Shown in pieces: positions 1-9,389 of a stretch of DNA of 64,000 nt (its first letter is position 1; each line of letters begins with the position of its first letter). The DNA lies in NCBI RefSeq assembly GCF_001294205.1, contig NZ_LAQT01000009.1, forward strand, positions 1-64,000, given 5' to 3'. The notes under the pieces were generated by a model, which searched no databases, was not told where the DNA came from, and saw nothing but the letters and a program-made list of their open reading frames with translations. This DNA comes from Amantichitinum ursilacus. GTDB lineage: Bacteria; Pseudomonadota; Gammaproteobacteria; Burkholderiales; Chitinibacteraceae. The translations under genes and the position numbers were made by a program.

Positions 1-7
1 CATGCGG

Positions 8-37
8 CTTTGGGTGGTGGGTCTTGACCCACCCTAT
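8..37. repeat. REP-like palindrome, copy 1
   Basis: Core 16-33 is the palindrome GGTGGGTCTTGACCCACC, flanked by GGCTTTG on one side and CTATGAG on the other. The same core and flanks recur near 35956, 45040, 45108, 45308, 45376 and 45444, always outside genes, so this is a dispersed extragenic palindrome family. No REP-associated transposase (RAYT) gene is seen in the window. Confidence 0.75.
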
Positions 38-339
38 GAGATGTTGGTGGTTCGTGGCGGGACGGTGACAAGTTAGACGGCGGTGGCCGTGCGGGGTGGG
101 TGCGTTAAGCAGGCGGTGCCAATGTTCACTGTTACCCGTCGCAACCACGCCCACCCGATGTTCCGAAGGAACGAGGCAGCACAGTGTCCCGACAACGATC
201 ATTACCTGTCGAGGGAGGGGAAGGAGACCCGGTTTTGGGGCTCCGTCCGACCGAAGTTCCGCGGAGCGGCAACTGAGCCATCGAAGTAACAGACGGTCCG
301 TTTCGGCTTTTGACCTGCGGGCCCCCTGGCGAGTGGCGG

Positions 340-420
340 AGCCGCGAGTGGGGTCGCCTTTCTTTTGGTTACTTCTTCTTTGGCGAAGCAAAGAAAAGTG
401 ACGTGCTCCCGGGCACCCCC
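340..420. repeat. Dispersed hairpin element
   Basis: The segment contains GTTACTTCTTCTTTG and, after a short loop, CAAAGAAAAGTGAC, which can pair as a long AT-rich stem inside GC-rich DNA. I recognise this style of inverted repeat as common in intergenic DNA of many GC-rich proteobacteria. The short open frames across 83-627 do not look like proteins. Bases 44-340 hold nothing else I can name. Confidence 0.4.
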
Positions 421-434
421 GGGTATCCAAACAT

Positions 435-775
435 GCGCCGCAGGCACAAGCGGTCAAAGGCTTATTCGGCACAAGCCGAACATCAAAACAAGCGCCGCAG
501 GCACAAGCGTTTAAGGTTTATTCGGCACCAGCCGAACATCAAAACAAGCGCCGCTGGCACAAGCGGTCAAAGGCTTATTCGGCACCAGCCGAACACCAAA
601 ACAAGCGCCGCAGGCACAAGCGGTTAAAGGTTCATTCGGCACCAACTGAACACCAAAACAAGCGCCGCAGGCACAAGCGGTCAAAGGCTTAATCGGCACC
701 AGCCGAACACCAAAACAAGCGCCGCAAGCACAAGCGGTCAAAGGTCCAGGCTCTAGCAAAGCCGAACATCAAAAA
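435..775. repeat. Tandem 57-bp hairpin array (6 units)
   Basis: The marker GCGCCGC recurs at 435, 492, 548, 605, 662 and 719, a period of 57 bp with one 56-bp step. Each unit carries a perfect short inverted repeat TTCGGC-ACCA-GCCGAA (mutated in some copies) and a second weaker one, CCGC...GCGG. A decayed seventh unit runs to about 815. Units are nearly identical without variable spacers. The array ends about 75-110 bp before the PAAR-like gene, so it lies in that operon's leader. Function is unknown. Confidence 0.85.
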
Positions 776-889
776 CGCACCACAGGCCAAGCATTTAAAG
801 ACCGAAGTTCCAGCAAAACCAGCCACCCCAAACCCCGCCGCCAGGCTAGCGGCAAAAGCTTTTCCAGCACCACAACAAAAGGACACCTT

Positions 890-1213
890 ATGCCCGGCTT
901 CATCCTCCACACCGGCGCCACCGTCCTCTGCGCCCACGGCGGCCAGGCCACCCCCACCGCGCCATTCCCGCGTGTGACGGTATCGGGCCAGCCCGTGACC
1001 ACGCTCACCGCGCCGTGGGTGGTGGCGGGTTGCGCCATGCCACCGCCGCCGGCCGGCAACGGCCCCTGCGTTACCGCGCAATGGCTGGTGGGGGCCACCC
1101 GGGTGCTGGCCGGCGGGCAACCCGTGCTGCTGTTTACCGGCACCTCGCTGTGCACCCCCACCGGCACGCCGCTGATGCCCGTGGTCTCGCAAATGCGCGT
1201 TACAGGAACCTGA
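890..1213 (+). CDS. PAAR-like spike-tip protein
   Basis: A 107-residue protein with a ribosome site (AAAGGA) seven bases before the ATG. It starts with a His/Cys-rich segment (LHTGATVLCAHGG), has a central CAMPPPPAGNGPC block and ends in repeated short beta-strand segments with TGTSLCTPTGTP. This Cys/Gly/Pro pattern matches the small PAAR-like tip proteins that sit beside baseplate genes in contractile injection systems. It is the first gene of the tail block and gp25 follows after 4 bases. By family knowledge such proteins sharpen the spike or carry effectors. The exact family is my judgement from sequence. Confidence 0.7.
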   Translation: MPGFILHTGATVLCAHGGQATPTAPFPRVTVSGQPVTTLTAPWVVAGCAMPPPPAGNGPCVTAQWLVGATRVLAGGQPVLLFTGTSLCTPTGTPLMPVVSQMRVTGT

Positions 1214-1217
1214 ACCC

Positions 1218-1577
1218 ATGTCGCTCGCCTTTCCATTTCGCATCGACGCGCGTGGCCGTTCCGCCGAAGTGTTCGGCGACGACCATATCCGCGACATGAT
1301 CGAGCAAGTGCTGTTTACCGTGCCTGGCGAGCGCGTTAACCGCCCCGACTTTGGCTGCGGCCTGTTGCAGCTGACCTTTGCCCCCAACAATGACGCCCTC
1401 AGCGCCGCGGTGCAGATGACCGTGCAAGGCGCGTTGCAGCAGTGGCTGGGCGAGTTGATTGAAGTCGAAGCCGTCACCGTGCAATGCGACGACGCCACGC
1501 TCAACGTCACCGTGCAATACATCACGCGCATGGACCGCGATCGCCAATTGGCCCGGTACGCCAAGGAGCTGGCATGA
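1218..1577 (+). CDS. GPW/gp25-family baseplate wedge protein
   Basis: A 119-residue protein with the gp25 signature GERVNRPDFGCGL at residues 37-49, preceded by the usual acidic helix. T4 gp25-like proteins are baseplate wedge components that help start sheath assembly. The length is normal for the family. The stop overlaps the start of the next gene (ATGA), so the two are translationally coupled. Its presence argues that a contractile sheath exists, though none is encoded in the visible part. Confidence 0.9.
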   Translation: MSLAFPFRIDARGRSAEVFGDDHIRDMIEQVLFTVPGERVNRPDFGCGLLQLTFAPNNDALSAAVQMTVQGALQQWLGELIEVEAVTVQCDDATLNVTVQYITRMDRDRQLARYAKELA

Positions 1578-4048
1578 AACGCGAATTTCGCCCCGACCAC
1601 GGCACGCGGCTGCAGTTGCTGAAAGACCTGCCGGCGCCCACGCTGACCGGCATCGATTATCTGGAGGTGGTCAGCGCCGACCAGACCGTGCTGAAGGTGG
1701 TGCTGGTGTATCCGGCATCGCCCGATATCAGCAAAGCGCATTGCCGGATTGATGGCGGCGTGCGCATTACCGGCATCAAGGTCATTGACGTCAAGGTCAC
1801 CGGCAACGAGTTGAAAGTGACGGTGGACAAGCCCGGCGATTACTCGTGGTACCAGTTCATCCTGCAAGACCCGGCCGCGCCGGACGATGTGCCTTCGGGC
1901 TTTACACCACCCTTTGATCCGCTGTTATCGAGCATCCGCTTCAGCTTTAAAGTGCAGTGCCCCAACGAATTCGATTGCGCCACCGACCACGCATGCAGCC
2001 CGGTGCTGCCGCCCGAGCCGTTGCTGGATTATCTGGCCAAGGATTACGGCAGTTTCCGCCGGCTGATGCTCGACCGCATGGGCCAGATGATTCCCGGCTT
2101 TAACGAAACCAATCCGGCCGATTTCACCGTCGCGTTGGTGGAAATGCTGGCGCATGTGGGCGACCAGTTGAGCTACTACCAGGACGCGGTGGGCACCGAG
2201 GCCTATCTGGGCACGGCGCGGCGCAGAACCTCGTTGCGGCGGCATGCGCGCTTGCTGGATTACGGCGTGCATGAAGGCTGCAATAGCCGCGTGTATGTGA
2301 CGTTTGAGATTGCCCACAACGCCGATGGCGTGAGCGTGCCGGAAGGCACTGCCTTGCTGTCGCGCGGCGCGACCAGCGCGGCGTGGGTGCCGCTTGAAAC
2401 GCTGGAGACCTTGCCCGACGGCAGCACGCAAGTGTTTGAGACGCTGGAAGCGGTAACGCTGCAATCCGCGCAAAGCCGCATTGAAATCCACGACTGGGGT
2501 GATCCGCATTTTTGCCTGGCCAAGGGCAGCACCAGCGCCGCGCTGGTGCAAGTGCCAGTGCCCGCACCGGTTAACCTACCGCCCACGCCGCTTAAACTGA
2601 CGCCGGGCATGGTGCTGATTCTGGAAGAAATCTGCAGCCCCACCACCGGCATTGCCGCCGATGCCGATCCGTCGCATCGCTGCGCCGTGCGGCTGACGCA
2701 GGTGGAAGAGGGCGCGGATCCGCTCGGCGGACAAAAATTGTTGCTGGTGAGCTGGCACAGCGACGATGCGTTGGCGTTTCCGCTGTGCGTGCGCGCCGAA
2801 TTTGCCGATGGTGGCGCCACCGATATCCGTACCATCGCCGTGGCGCGCGGCAATGTGGTGCTGGCCGACCATGGCATGACGCAGCAATGGCAAGCATTAG
2901 TGCCCGATGCCGCACCCAGCACCGGCCGCTATCGCCCGCGCTTGCAGGAAGCCGGCATCGCCTGGGCCGAGCCCTATACGCATGCGGTGGCGCTGGCGGC
3001 AGGCTGGTCGGCCACGCGCGCGTTGCAGCAAGATCCGCGCAACGCCTTGCCCTCGGGCATGCAATTGCGCGCGGACGATCCGGCCGTGTATGGCAATCAG
3101 CCGTTAACAGGGGCGGTGCCGTGGTTGCCGCAACGCGATCTGCTCGATAGCGACCGCTTTGCCCAGGAATTTGTCATCGAAACCGAAGCCGATGGTGGCG
3201 CATGGCTGCGCTTTGGCGATGGTCGCAATGGCCAGTTGCCCGCCAGCGGTTTGCGCCTGCTGGCCAGCTATCGGCTGGGTGGCGGCATGTTGGGCAATGT
3301 GGGCGCGGACAGCATCACCCGATTGGTCAGCAACAACGCCGCGCTGGCGCCGTTTGTGGTGGCGGTGCGCAATCCGCTGGCGGCCGGCGGCGGCACCGAG
3401 CCTGAAAGCGCCGACGCCATCAAGCTGTATGCCCCCGAGTCGTTTCGCACGCAGCAACGCGCTGTCACCACCGACGATTACGCCCGCGCCGCCGAGCAAC
3501 ATCCGCAAGTGCAACGCGCCGCAGCCCGGCTGCGCTGGACCGGCAGCTGGTACACGGTGTTTATCAGCGTGGACCGCGTCGGTGGCGTGGCGCTGGATGA
3601 TGGGTTTAGAGCAGATTTGCTGGCGTTTCTGGAGCGCTTCCGGCTGGCGGGTTACGACCTGGATCTGCGCGATCCGGTGTATGTGCCGCTCGATATCTCG
3701 CTGCTGATTTGCGTGCTGCCCGGCTACTTTGCCGCGTCGGTGAAAGCCACCATTCTCAAACGCCTGGGCACCGGCCTGGATGATCGCAATCAGCCTGGCT
3801 TTTTTGATCCAGACCGCTTCAGCTTTGGCCAGCCGCTGGCCCTGTCGGCTTTGCTGGCCACGGTGCAGGCCGTCACCGGCGTGGCGTCGGTCAGCGTGGT
3901 CAAGTTTCAACGCTGGGGCAAAGTGGCGGCGGGCGAGATCGCCAGTGGCCAGATCGTGATTGAGCCGCTGGAAGTATTGCGGCTGGATAACGACCCCAAT
4001 TTCCCCGAAAACGGCCGGCTAACGCTGGATATGCGAGGTGGCCTGTGA
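1574..4048 (+). CDS. Putative baseplate assembly protein (gpJ-like), first copy
   Basis: 824 residues from the ATG that overlaps the gp25 stop; longer upstream starts lie inside gp25 and are rejected. Residues about 145-240 hold the family hallmark, a YLAKDYGSFRRLML segment followed by DRMGQ, an Asp/Pro-rich turn and DQLSYYQDAVGTEAYL. Around residue 622 the RAVTTDDYARAAEQ segment resembles the P2 gpJ/T4 gp6 C-terminal domain. Such proteins form the wedge ring around the spike. It is coupled to the next gene by a 4-base overlap. Confidence 0.85.
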   Translation: MKREFRPDHGTRLQLLKDLPAPTLTGIDYLEVVSADQTVLKVVLVYPASPDISKAHCRIDGGVRITGIKVIDVKVTGNELKVTVDKPGDYSWYQFILQDPAAPDDVPSGFTPPFDPLLSSIRFSFKVQCPNEFDCATDHACSPVLPPEPLLDYLAKDYGSFRRLMLDRMGQMIPGFNETNPADFTVALVEMLAHVGDQLSYYQDAVGTEAYLGTARRRTSLRRHARLLDYGVHEGCNSRVYVTFEIAHNADGVSVPEGTALLSRGATSAAWVPLETLETLPDGSTQVFETLEAVTLQSAQSRIEIHDWGDPHFCLAKGSTSAALVQVPVPAPVNLPPTPLKLTPGMVLILEEICSPTTGIAADADPSHRCAVRLTQVEEGADPLGGQKLLLVSWHSDDALAFPLCVRAEFADGGATDIRTIAVARGNVVLADHGMTQQWQALVPDAAPSTGRYRPRLQEAGIAWAEPYTHAVALAAGWSATRALQQDPRNALPSGMQLRADDPAVYGNQPLTGAVPWLPQRDLLDSDRFAQEFVIETEADGGAWLRFGDGRNGQLPASGLRLLASYRLGGGMLGNVGADSITRLVSNNAALAPFVVAVRNPLAAGGGTEPESADAIKLYAPESFRTQQRAVTTDDYARAAEQHPQVQRAAARLRWTGSWYTVFISVDRVGGVALDDGFRADLLAFLERFRLAGYDLDLRDPVYVPLDISLLICVLPGYFAASVKATILKRLGTGLDDRNQPGFFDPDRFSFGQPLALSALLATVQAVTGVASVSVVKFQRWGKVAAGEIASGQIVIEPLEVLRLDNDPNFPENGRLTLDMRGGL

Positions 4049-7000
4049 GCGATGCCGATTGCGGTTGCTGCAGTGGCGTCAAAGCGCTGACGCCGGTCGA
4101 TGAACTGAACCCGCCGGGCCAGACCGCGCTGGTGTATCGGGTGGGTACGCAAGGTCGGTTTCTGGCCAGCGAACGTGCGCAGCTAAGCGGCCCGGCCCCT
4201 TTGCAAGGCCTGAGCACGCGCGCCAGCGATGATCCGGCGTTGGCCTTGCTGGATGCGTGGGCGGCGGTGCTGGATGTGCTTGGGTTTTATCAGGAACGCA
4301 TCATCAACGAAGGCTTTTTACGCACGGCCACCGAGCGGCGTTCGGTACTGGAACTGGGCCGCGAGATTGGTTACGAACTGCGCCCCGGCGTGGCCGCATC
4401 CACGTATCTGGCCTTTACGCTGGAAACTGCGCCGGGTGCGCCGTTAACCACGCGCATCGACGTGGGCACCAAGGCGCAAAGCGTGCCCGAGCAAGATCAG
4501 CAAGCGCAGGTGTTCGAGACGCTGGTGCCGCTGCAAGCGTATGCCGCGTGGAATGCGCTGGCGGTGCAGGCATGGCAAGACGCATTGCCGCAATGGGGCG
4601 GCAGCACGCTGTATCTGCAAGGACAAAACACCGGCCTGGCGCGCGGCGACATGGTGCTGATTGTGGGTGACGAACGCCTTGATAACGTGGGTAGCGAAAA
4701 CTGGGACGTGCGCCGTGTGGCCAGCGTCAAAGTGGTGCCGCCTGCCGTGGCCTCGGCCGATCCGCTGGCGGGTTATTCGGTGGTGCTGCTGGATCGGCCG
4801 TTAGGCTCGGTCACGCCGCATGTGGAACCGGCGCATGCCAACCCGCGTTGCTACGCCTTGCGCACGCGCGCCGCGCTATTCGGCCAGAACGCGCCCGACT
4901 GGCGCACCATGCCAGCCAGCCTGCGCGCCACCTATCTGGGCATCGATACCTCGCCCGCAGGCACCCCCGCGCCCAACGTGCCGATTGCCGAACATCCGCA
5001 ATGGCCCGGCTTTTGCCTGGGCGAGATTTCCGATCCGCCCGGTGACACCACTGCGGCGGGCACTGGTTTGCAAGGTACGTATTACGCGGACGATGGCGTG
5101 ACGCATTTCCAGACGCAGTTGTTTGCCCGGGTGGATGCGCAGCTCAATTTCAATACCGGCATCACGCCCGCCTTGCCATGGCCCAGTGGCGTGCCGGCCA
5201 GCAATTTCAGCGCACGCTGGACGGGTTGGGTGCAGATGCCGCATGGCGGCAGTTTCATGTTTTTTGTGACCTCGGATGATGGGGTGCGCCTGTGGGTCAA
5301 TGGCACCTTGCTGGTCAACGCGTGGCAATCGCAATCGCCCATTACCTATAGCGGCACCGCCAATAACCTGAGTGCGGGGCAGAAGGTGCCGATTGTGGTC
5401 GAGTACTTTCAGGGCGGCGGCCCCAGCACGCTGGTGCTGGAATGGTCCGGCCCGCTGACGGCGCGCCATGTGATCCCGGCCAACCGCTTGTATCCGAGCG
5501 ATGTGCATTCGGTGCATCTGGATGCCAGCTACCCCAAGTGGGTGCCCGGCAGTTGGGCCGTGCTGGCGGTGCCGGAGTATCAGGAGCTGTATCAGATTGT
5601 CGAGAATGCGGAATCGGCGCGCACCGCGTTTACGCTCAGCAGCAAAACCAGTCGGCTGACCTTGAACGGGGAAAACCTCGACGAGGTGTTCAATAACCGC
5701 ATCCGCGACACCGCCGTGTTTGGTGAATCGGTGGCGTTGCCGTGGGCGCAGCGACCGGTGTCGGGGCTGGTGCGCGGGCATGTGCTGAAATTGGCGAGTC
5801 TGCAACCGGATCTGGCGGCGGGCGCATGGCTGGCCATCAGCGGGCAGACGCTGAGTGATGCGCCGGGCAATGCCGCTGCCCGTACCCGCTTGCTGGCGGG
5901 TGACGCCCTGGCCGCGGTGGAATTTAATCGCGACGGCATTAACGCGACGCTGACTTTTGCCGATGGCCAGGTCGCCAGCGTGATGCTGGCGGCGGCCAGC
6001 GAAGTGCAGCAATTGCAGAGCGTAACGGCGACGGCGGGCATCACGCAGATCACGCTGGCCGCCGACCTGATCAACGCCTATTTGCCGTTAAGCGTGAGCA
6101 TCAACGCCAATGTGGCCCCGGCCAGCCACGGCGATAGCAAGCAGATGCAGATACAGCCTGAGGTGGTGGGCAGCGGGGACGGCGGCAGCGCTTTTCAGCG
6201 CTTTAATCTGCGCCAGGCCCCGCTGACTTATGTGTCGGCCAGCACCGCCGAGGGCATTGCCAGCAGCCTGCAAGTGCGGGTGGATGATCTGCTGTGGCAC
6301 GAGGCCGCCAACCTGAGCGCGCTGACGCCCACCGATCGATCGTATCTGGTGCGGCGCGGCGATGACGGCACGGTGACGTTGCAATTTGGCGATGGCGAAC
6401 ACGGCAGCCGTTTGCCCAGCGGGCAGATGAATGTGCAAGCCACCTACCGCGTCGGCATCGGCACGCCCGGCAATCTAAAGCCTGGTCAGATCAACCTGTT
6501 GCTCAGCCGCGCGCTGGGCGTGAAGGGCGTGGTTAATCCGGTTGCGGCCAGTGGCGGCACCGACCCCGAGCAAGGTGAGCAGGCACGCGCCAATGCGCCG
6601 CTCACGGTGCTGACGCTGGACCGCATTGTGTCGCTGCGCGACTTCGAGAACTTTGCCGCCGCGTTTGCCGGCATCGGCAAGGCGCAAGCCGTGTGGTTGT
6701 GGAATGGCGAAGGCCGGCTGGTGCATCTGACCGTGATGGGCAGCGATGGCGCGCAGATCGCCGCTGATTCAGCGCTGTATCTAAACCTGACCGCCGCCAT
6801 CGATGCCGTACGCCCCGCCGGCCAGGCCTTGCGCGTGGCGCCCGGTACGCAACTGCGTTTTGGCCTGAGCGCTGGTGTACACGTGCTGCCCGATTACGAC
6901 AGCGCTGCGGTGCTGGCGGCGATCAAGTCCGCCTTGCAAACGCAGTTTGGTTTTGGCGCGCGCAGTTACGGGCAATCGTTAAGCGGCAGCGAAGTGGTGG

Positions 7001-7191
7001 CGGTGATGCAGAACGTCACCGGCGTCGAACGCATCGATCTGAACACCTTGCGCCAAGGCAGCAACACGGTGCCCGGCCCCGATGGCCGCTTGCGTGCGCG
7101 CGGCGCGCATTGGGAAGGCAATGTGATTGCCGCTGCGCAACTGCTGCTGATTGACCCCACCGACATCGTGCTGACGGAGCTGAGCGTATGA
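4045..7191 (+). CDS. Putative baseplate assembly protein with inserted PA14 domain
   Basis: 1048 residues, GTG start overlapping the previous stop. N-terminal FYQERIINEGFLRTATERRS and C-terminal LQFGDGEHGSRLPSG plus LTLDRIVSLRDFENFAAAFA are typical of the larger baseplate J-like protein. Between them, about residues 335-482, lies a different module with YYADDG, FSARWTGWV, FMFFVTSDDGVRLWVNG and VLEWSGP, which reads as a PA14 domain (a carbohydrate-binding beta-barrel). That insertion makes the protein several hundred residues longer than the core family. It may expose a ligand-binding surface at the baseplate (inference). Coupled by overlap to the next gene. Confidence 0.85.
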   Translation: MSDADCGCCSGVKALTPVDELNPPGQTALVYRVGTQGRFLASERAQLSGPAPLQGLSTRASDDPALALLDAWAAVLDVLGFYQERIINEGFLRTATERRSVLELGREIGYELRPGVAASTYLAFTLETAPGAPLTTRIDVGTKAQSVPEQDQQAQVFETLVPLQAYAAWNALAVQAWQDALPQWGGSTLYLQGQNTGLARGDMVLIVGDERLDNVGSENWDVRRVASVKVVPPAVASADPLAGYSVVLLDRPLGSVTPHVEPAHANPRCYALRTRAALFGQNAPDWRTMPASLRATYLGIDTSPAGTPAPNVPIAEHPQWPGFCLGEISDPPGDTTAAGTGLQGTYYADDGVTHFQTQLFARVDAQLNFNTGITPALPWPSGVPASNFSARWTGWVQMPHGGSFMFFVTSDDGVRLWVNGTLLVNAWQSQSPITYSGTANNLSAGQKVPIVVEYFQGGGPSTLVLEWSGPLTARHVIPANRLYPSDVHSVHLDASYPKWVPGSWAVLAVPEYQELYQIVENAESARTAFTLSSKTSRLTLNGENLDEVFNNRIRDTAVFGESVALPWAQRPVSGLVRGHVLKLASLQPDLAAGAWLAISGQTLSDAPGNAAARTRLLAGDALAAVEFNRDGINATLTFADGQVASVMLAAASEVQQLQSVTATAGITQITLAADLINAYLPLSVSINANVAPASHGDSKQMQIQPEVVGSGDGGSAFQRFNLRQAPLTYVSASTAEGIASSLQVRVDDLLWHEAANLSALTPTDRSYLVRRGDDGTVTLQFGDGEHGSRLPSGQMNVQATYRVGIGTPGNLKPGQINLLLSRALGVKGVVNPVAASGGTDPEQGEQARANAPLTVLTLDRIVSLRDFENFAAAFAGIGKAQAVWLWNGEGRLVHLTVMGSDGAQIAADSALYLNLTAAIDAVRPAGQALRVAPGTQLRFGLSAGVHVLPDYDSAAVLAAIKSALQTQFGFGARSYGQSLSGSEVVAVMQNVTGVERIDLNTLRQGSNTVPGPDGRLRARGAHWEGNVIAAAQLLLIDPTDIVLTELSV

Positions 7192-9332
7192 CCATCGATG
7201 CCGATTTTCTGTTTGCGCGGCTACCCGCGTTTTATGCCGAACGCGATGCCGCGCTGGGCGGACCGTTGCGCGCCTTGCTCGACATCATCGCCACGCAGGG
7301 CGATCTGGTGGAACAAGATATCGCGCGGCTGTACGACAACTGGTTTATCGAAACCTGCGATGACTGGTTGATTCCGTATATCGGCGATCTGCTGGGCGTG
7401 CGCGGCTTGTATGCGGTAAGCGGCACGCACACCTTTGGCCAGCGCGCGCTGGTGGCCAATACGCTGCGACTGCGTCGGCGCAAAGGCACGGTGCCGGTGC
7501 TGGAAGAGCTGGCGTTTGATTGCACCGGCTGGCGCGCACGCGCGGTGGAGTTTTTTCAGTTGATGGGCACCACGCAATACGCCAATCACACGCGACTGCA
7601 CAACCTGCGCACACCCGATATCCGCAACGCCTTGCCGCTGGAACGCATCGACGGACCGTTCGATAGCGCGGCGCACAGCGCGGAGGTGCGGCCGCTGTCG
7701 GCTGGGCGCTACAACCTGCCCAATATCGGACTGTATCTGTGGCGCTTGCAGGCCTATGCCTTGCAGCGTATTGCGGCACCGGTCGCCACCGGCGCGGCGG
7801 GCCGTTATTACTTTGATGCCTTGCGCTACAGCCCGGCCGAAACCGCCACGGTGGCGCAAGGCCAGCTGTACAACCGGCCGCAAACCGAAGACACCGTCAC
7901 GCAACTGGCGCAGCCGATTAACGTGCCCGAGCCCTTATCGCGCCGCGTTTTGCATGCCGAGCTGACCGCCTTGCGCCAGGCGCTGGCCGATGGACAAACG
8001 CTGACGCGCAATTACTTTGATCCCGACCAGCCGGTGCTGCGCATCTGGCGTGATGGCGTGGAAATTGCGCCGGAATGGTTGGTGGTGTGCGATCTGGCGT
8101 TGCTGAGCAAAGCCAGTTCGGGCGACCCGGATGACTGGCAACGTCCGCCCGCGCAATTAACGGTGACCAGGGCCGACGGCAGCACACAGCAGTTTCCCGA
8201 TGCGGCGGCGGTGGCGGCGGGGCATTACGCGGTGGGTTTTGATCCGGTATTAGGCCGCGTGGCGCTACCCAGCGGTAAAAGCGCCAGCAGCATCGAGGTG
8301 TCGTATGCGTACGGCTTTGCGGGCGATGTGGGCGCGGGGCCGTATGACCGGCGCCCCCTCGTGGGCGAGGACGACGCCACGCTGGGGTTGCTGAGCCCCA
8401 GCGACTTTGATGTGGTGTGGCAAGTGCCGGGCGACCATGCCAGCTTGACGGCAGCCTTGGCCGCGCTGGCCACCGGCACGCGCACGCTGATCTATCTGCA
8501 CGCCGATCACACCGAGGCGCTAACGCCGCATCTGGACTTGCCCGATACCTGGCTGGCCATCGAAGCCGATAACGGCCGTCGCCCGGTGTTGTATGGCGAC
8601 TGGGTGCTGAAGGGCAACGCCAGCACGCATCTGACGCTATCGGGCGTGTTGCTGGATGGCGCTTTGCATATCGATGGCCCGCTCGACCAGATTGATTTGC
8701 GCCGTTGCACGCTGGTGCCGGCACGTGGCGGCATTACCCATACCGGCAGCAGCGGCAGCAATGTGCAGATCACGCTGAACGCCTGCATTTGCGGCAGCAT
8801 CCAGGCCAATAAGGCGCTGGGTGGTGTCAGCGCCAGTTACAGCATTATCGATGGCATCGGCAAGGTGGCGTTGAACCTGCCCGATACCGCGCTTAGCCTG
8901 GACCGCTGCAGCGTGTTTGGCAGCACCGCGGCCACGCAACTGGCGGCGGGCAACAGTCTGTTTACCGACACGCTGAACATCTTGCGCAAGCAGGATGGCT
9001 GCGTGCGCTTTTGCTATATCCCGCTGGGTTCGCAAACGCCCAGCCGCTATCGCTGCCAGCCTGATCTGGTTAAACAAGGCCTGGCCAACGGCCCGGCGCT
9101 GGTTGAATCGATCCGCGTCACGCCCGCGTTTACCTCCACCACCTACGGCCACGCGGCCTATGCGCAACTGCAATTAACCACCGCCTCCGAAATCCGTACC
9201 GGCGCGGAAGACGGCGCGGAAATGGGCGTGTGGAACTTGCTGCAGCAACCGCAACGCGAGGCCAATCTCAGCCAGGCGCTGGACGAATATCTGCGCTTTG
9301 GCCTGGAGGCTGGGGTGATTTATGTGAACTGA
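7188..9332 (+). CDS. gpI-like phage tail protein with long C-terminal extension
   Basis: 714 residues. The first 120 residues (LPAFYAERDAALG, DIARLYDNWFIETCDDW, YIGDLLG, RLRRRKGTVPVLEELA) match the P2 gpI-like tail protein found after the J-like proteins in extracellular injection clusters. The remainder is rich in strands and Asp/Thr turns and includes a parallel beta-helix-like run about residues 430-600 with regular THLTLSGVLLDG-type coils. The ATG overlaps the stop of the previous gene. Likely role: connecting wedge to fibre or surface decoration. Confidence 0.8.
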   Translation: MTIDADFLFARLPAFYAERDAALGGPLRALLDIIATQGDLVEQDIARLYDNWFIETCDDWLIPYIGDLLGVRGLYAVSGTHTFGQRALVANTLRLRRRKGTVPVLEELAFDCTGWRARAVEFFQLMGTTQYANHTRLHNLRTPDIRNALPLERIDGPFDSAAHSAEVRPLSAGRYNLPNIGLYLWRLQAYALQRIAAPVATGAAGRYYFDALRYSPAETATVAQGQLYNRPQTEDTVTQLAQPINVPEPLSRRVLHAELTALRQALADGQTLTRNYFDPDQPVLRIWRDGVEIAPEWLVVCDLALLSKASSGDPDDWQRPPAQLTVTRADGSTQQFPDAAAVAAGHYAVGFDPVLGRVALPSGKSASSIEVSYAYGFAGDVGAGPYDRRPLVGEDDATLGLLSPSDFDVVWQVPGDHASLTAALAALATGTRTLIYLHADHTEALTPHLDLPDTWLAIEADNGRRPVLYGDWVLKGNASTHLTLSGVLLDGALHIDGPLDQIDLRRCTLVPARGGITHTGSSGSNVQITLNACICGSIQANKALGGVSASYSIIDGIGKVALNLPDTALSLDRCSVFGSTAATQLAAGNSLFTDTLNILRKQDGCVRFCYIPLGSQTPSRYRCQPDLVKQGLANGPALVESIRVTPAFTSTTYGHAAYAQLQLTTASEIRTGAEDGAEMGVWNLLQQPQREANLSQALDEYLRFGLEAGVIYVN

Positions 9333-9389
9333 CCGGCACGGGATCATAGATAGAAAACGGCTCTGCCTAACCCATCGGGACGAAACACC

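Noticed and set aside
310-627. 105-residue plus-strand frame over the repeats
   Set aside because: No ribosome site; residues come from the repeat; the 56-bp unit breaks the repeat phase.
435-775. CRISPR array
   Set aside because: Units are nearly identical over the full 57 bp with no variable spacers, and no cas gene is near.
689-1867. Long minus-strand frame across the repeat array, PAAR-like and gp25 genes
   Set aside because: Antisense shadow of GC-rich genes with family matches; its residues are low-complexity His/Arg/Ala and the repeat part is just translated 57-bp units.
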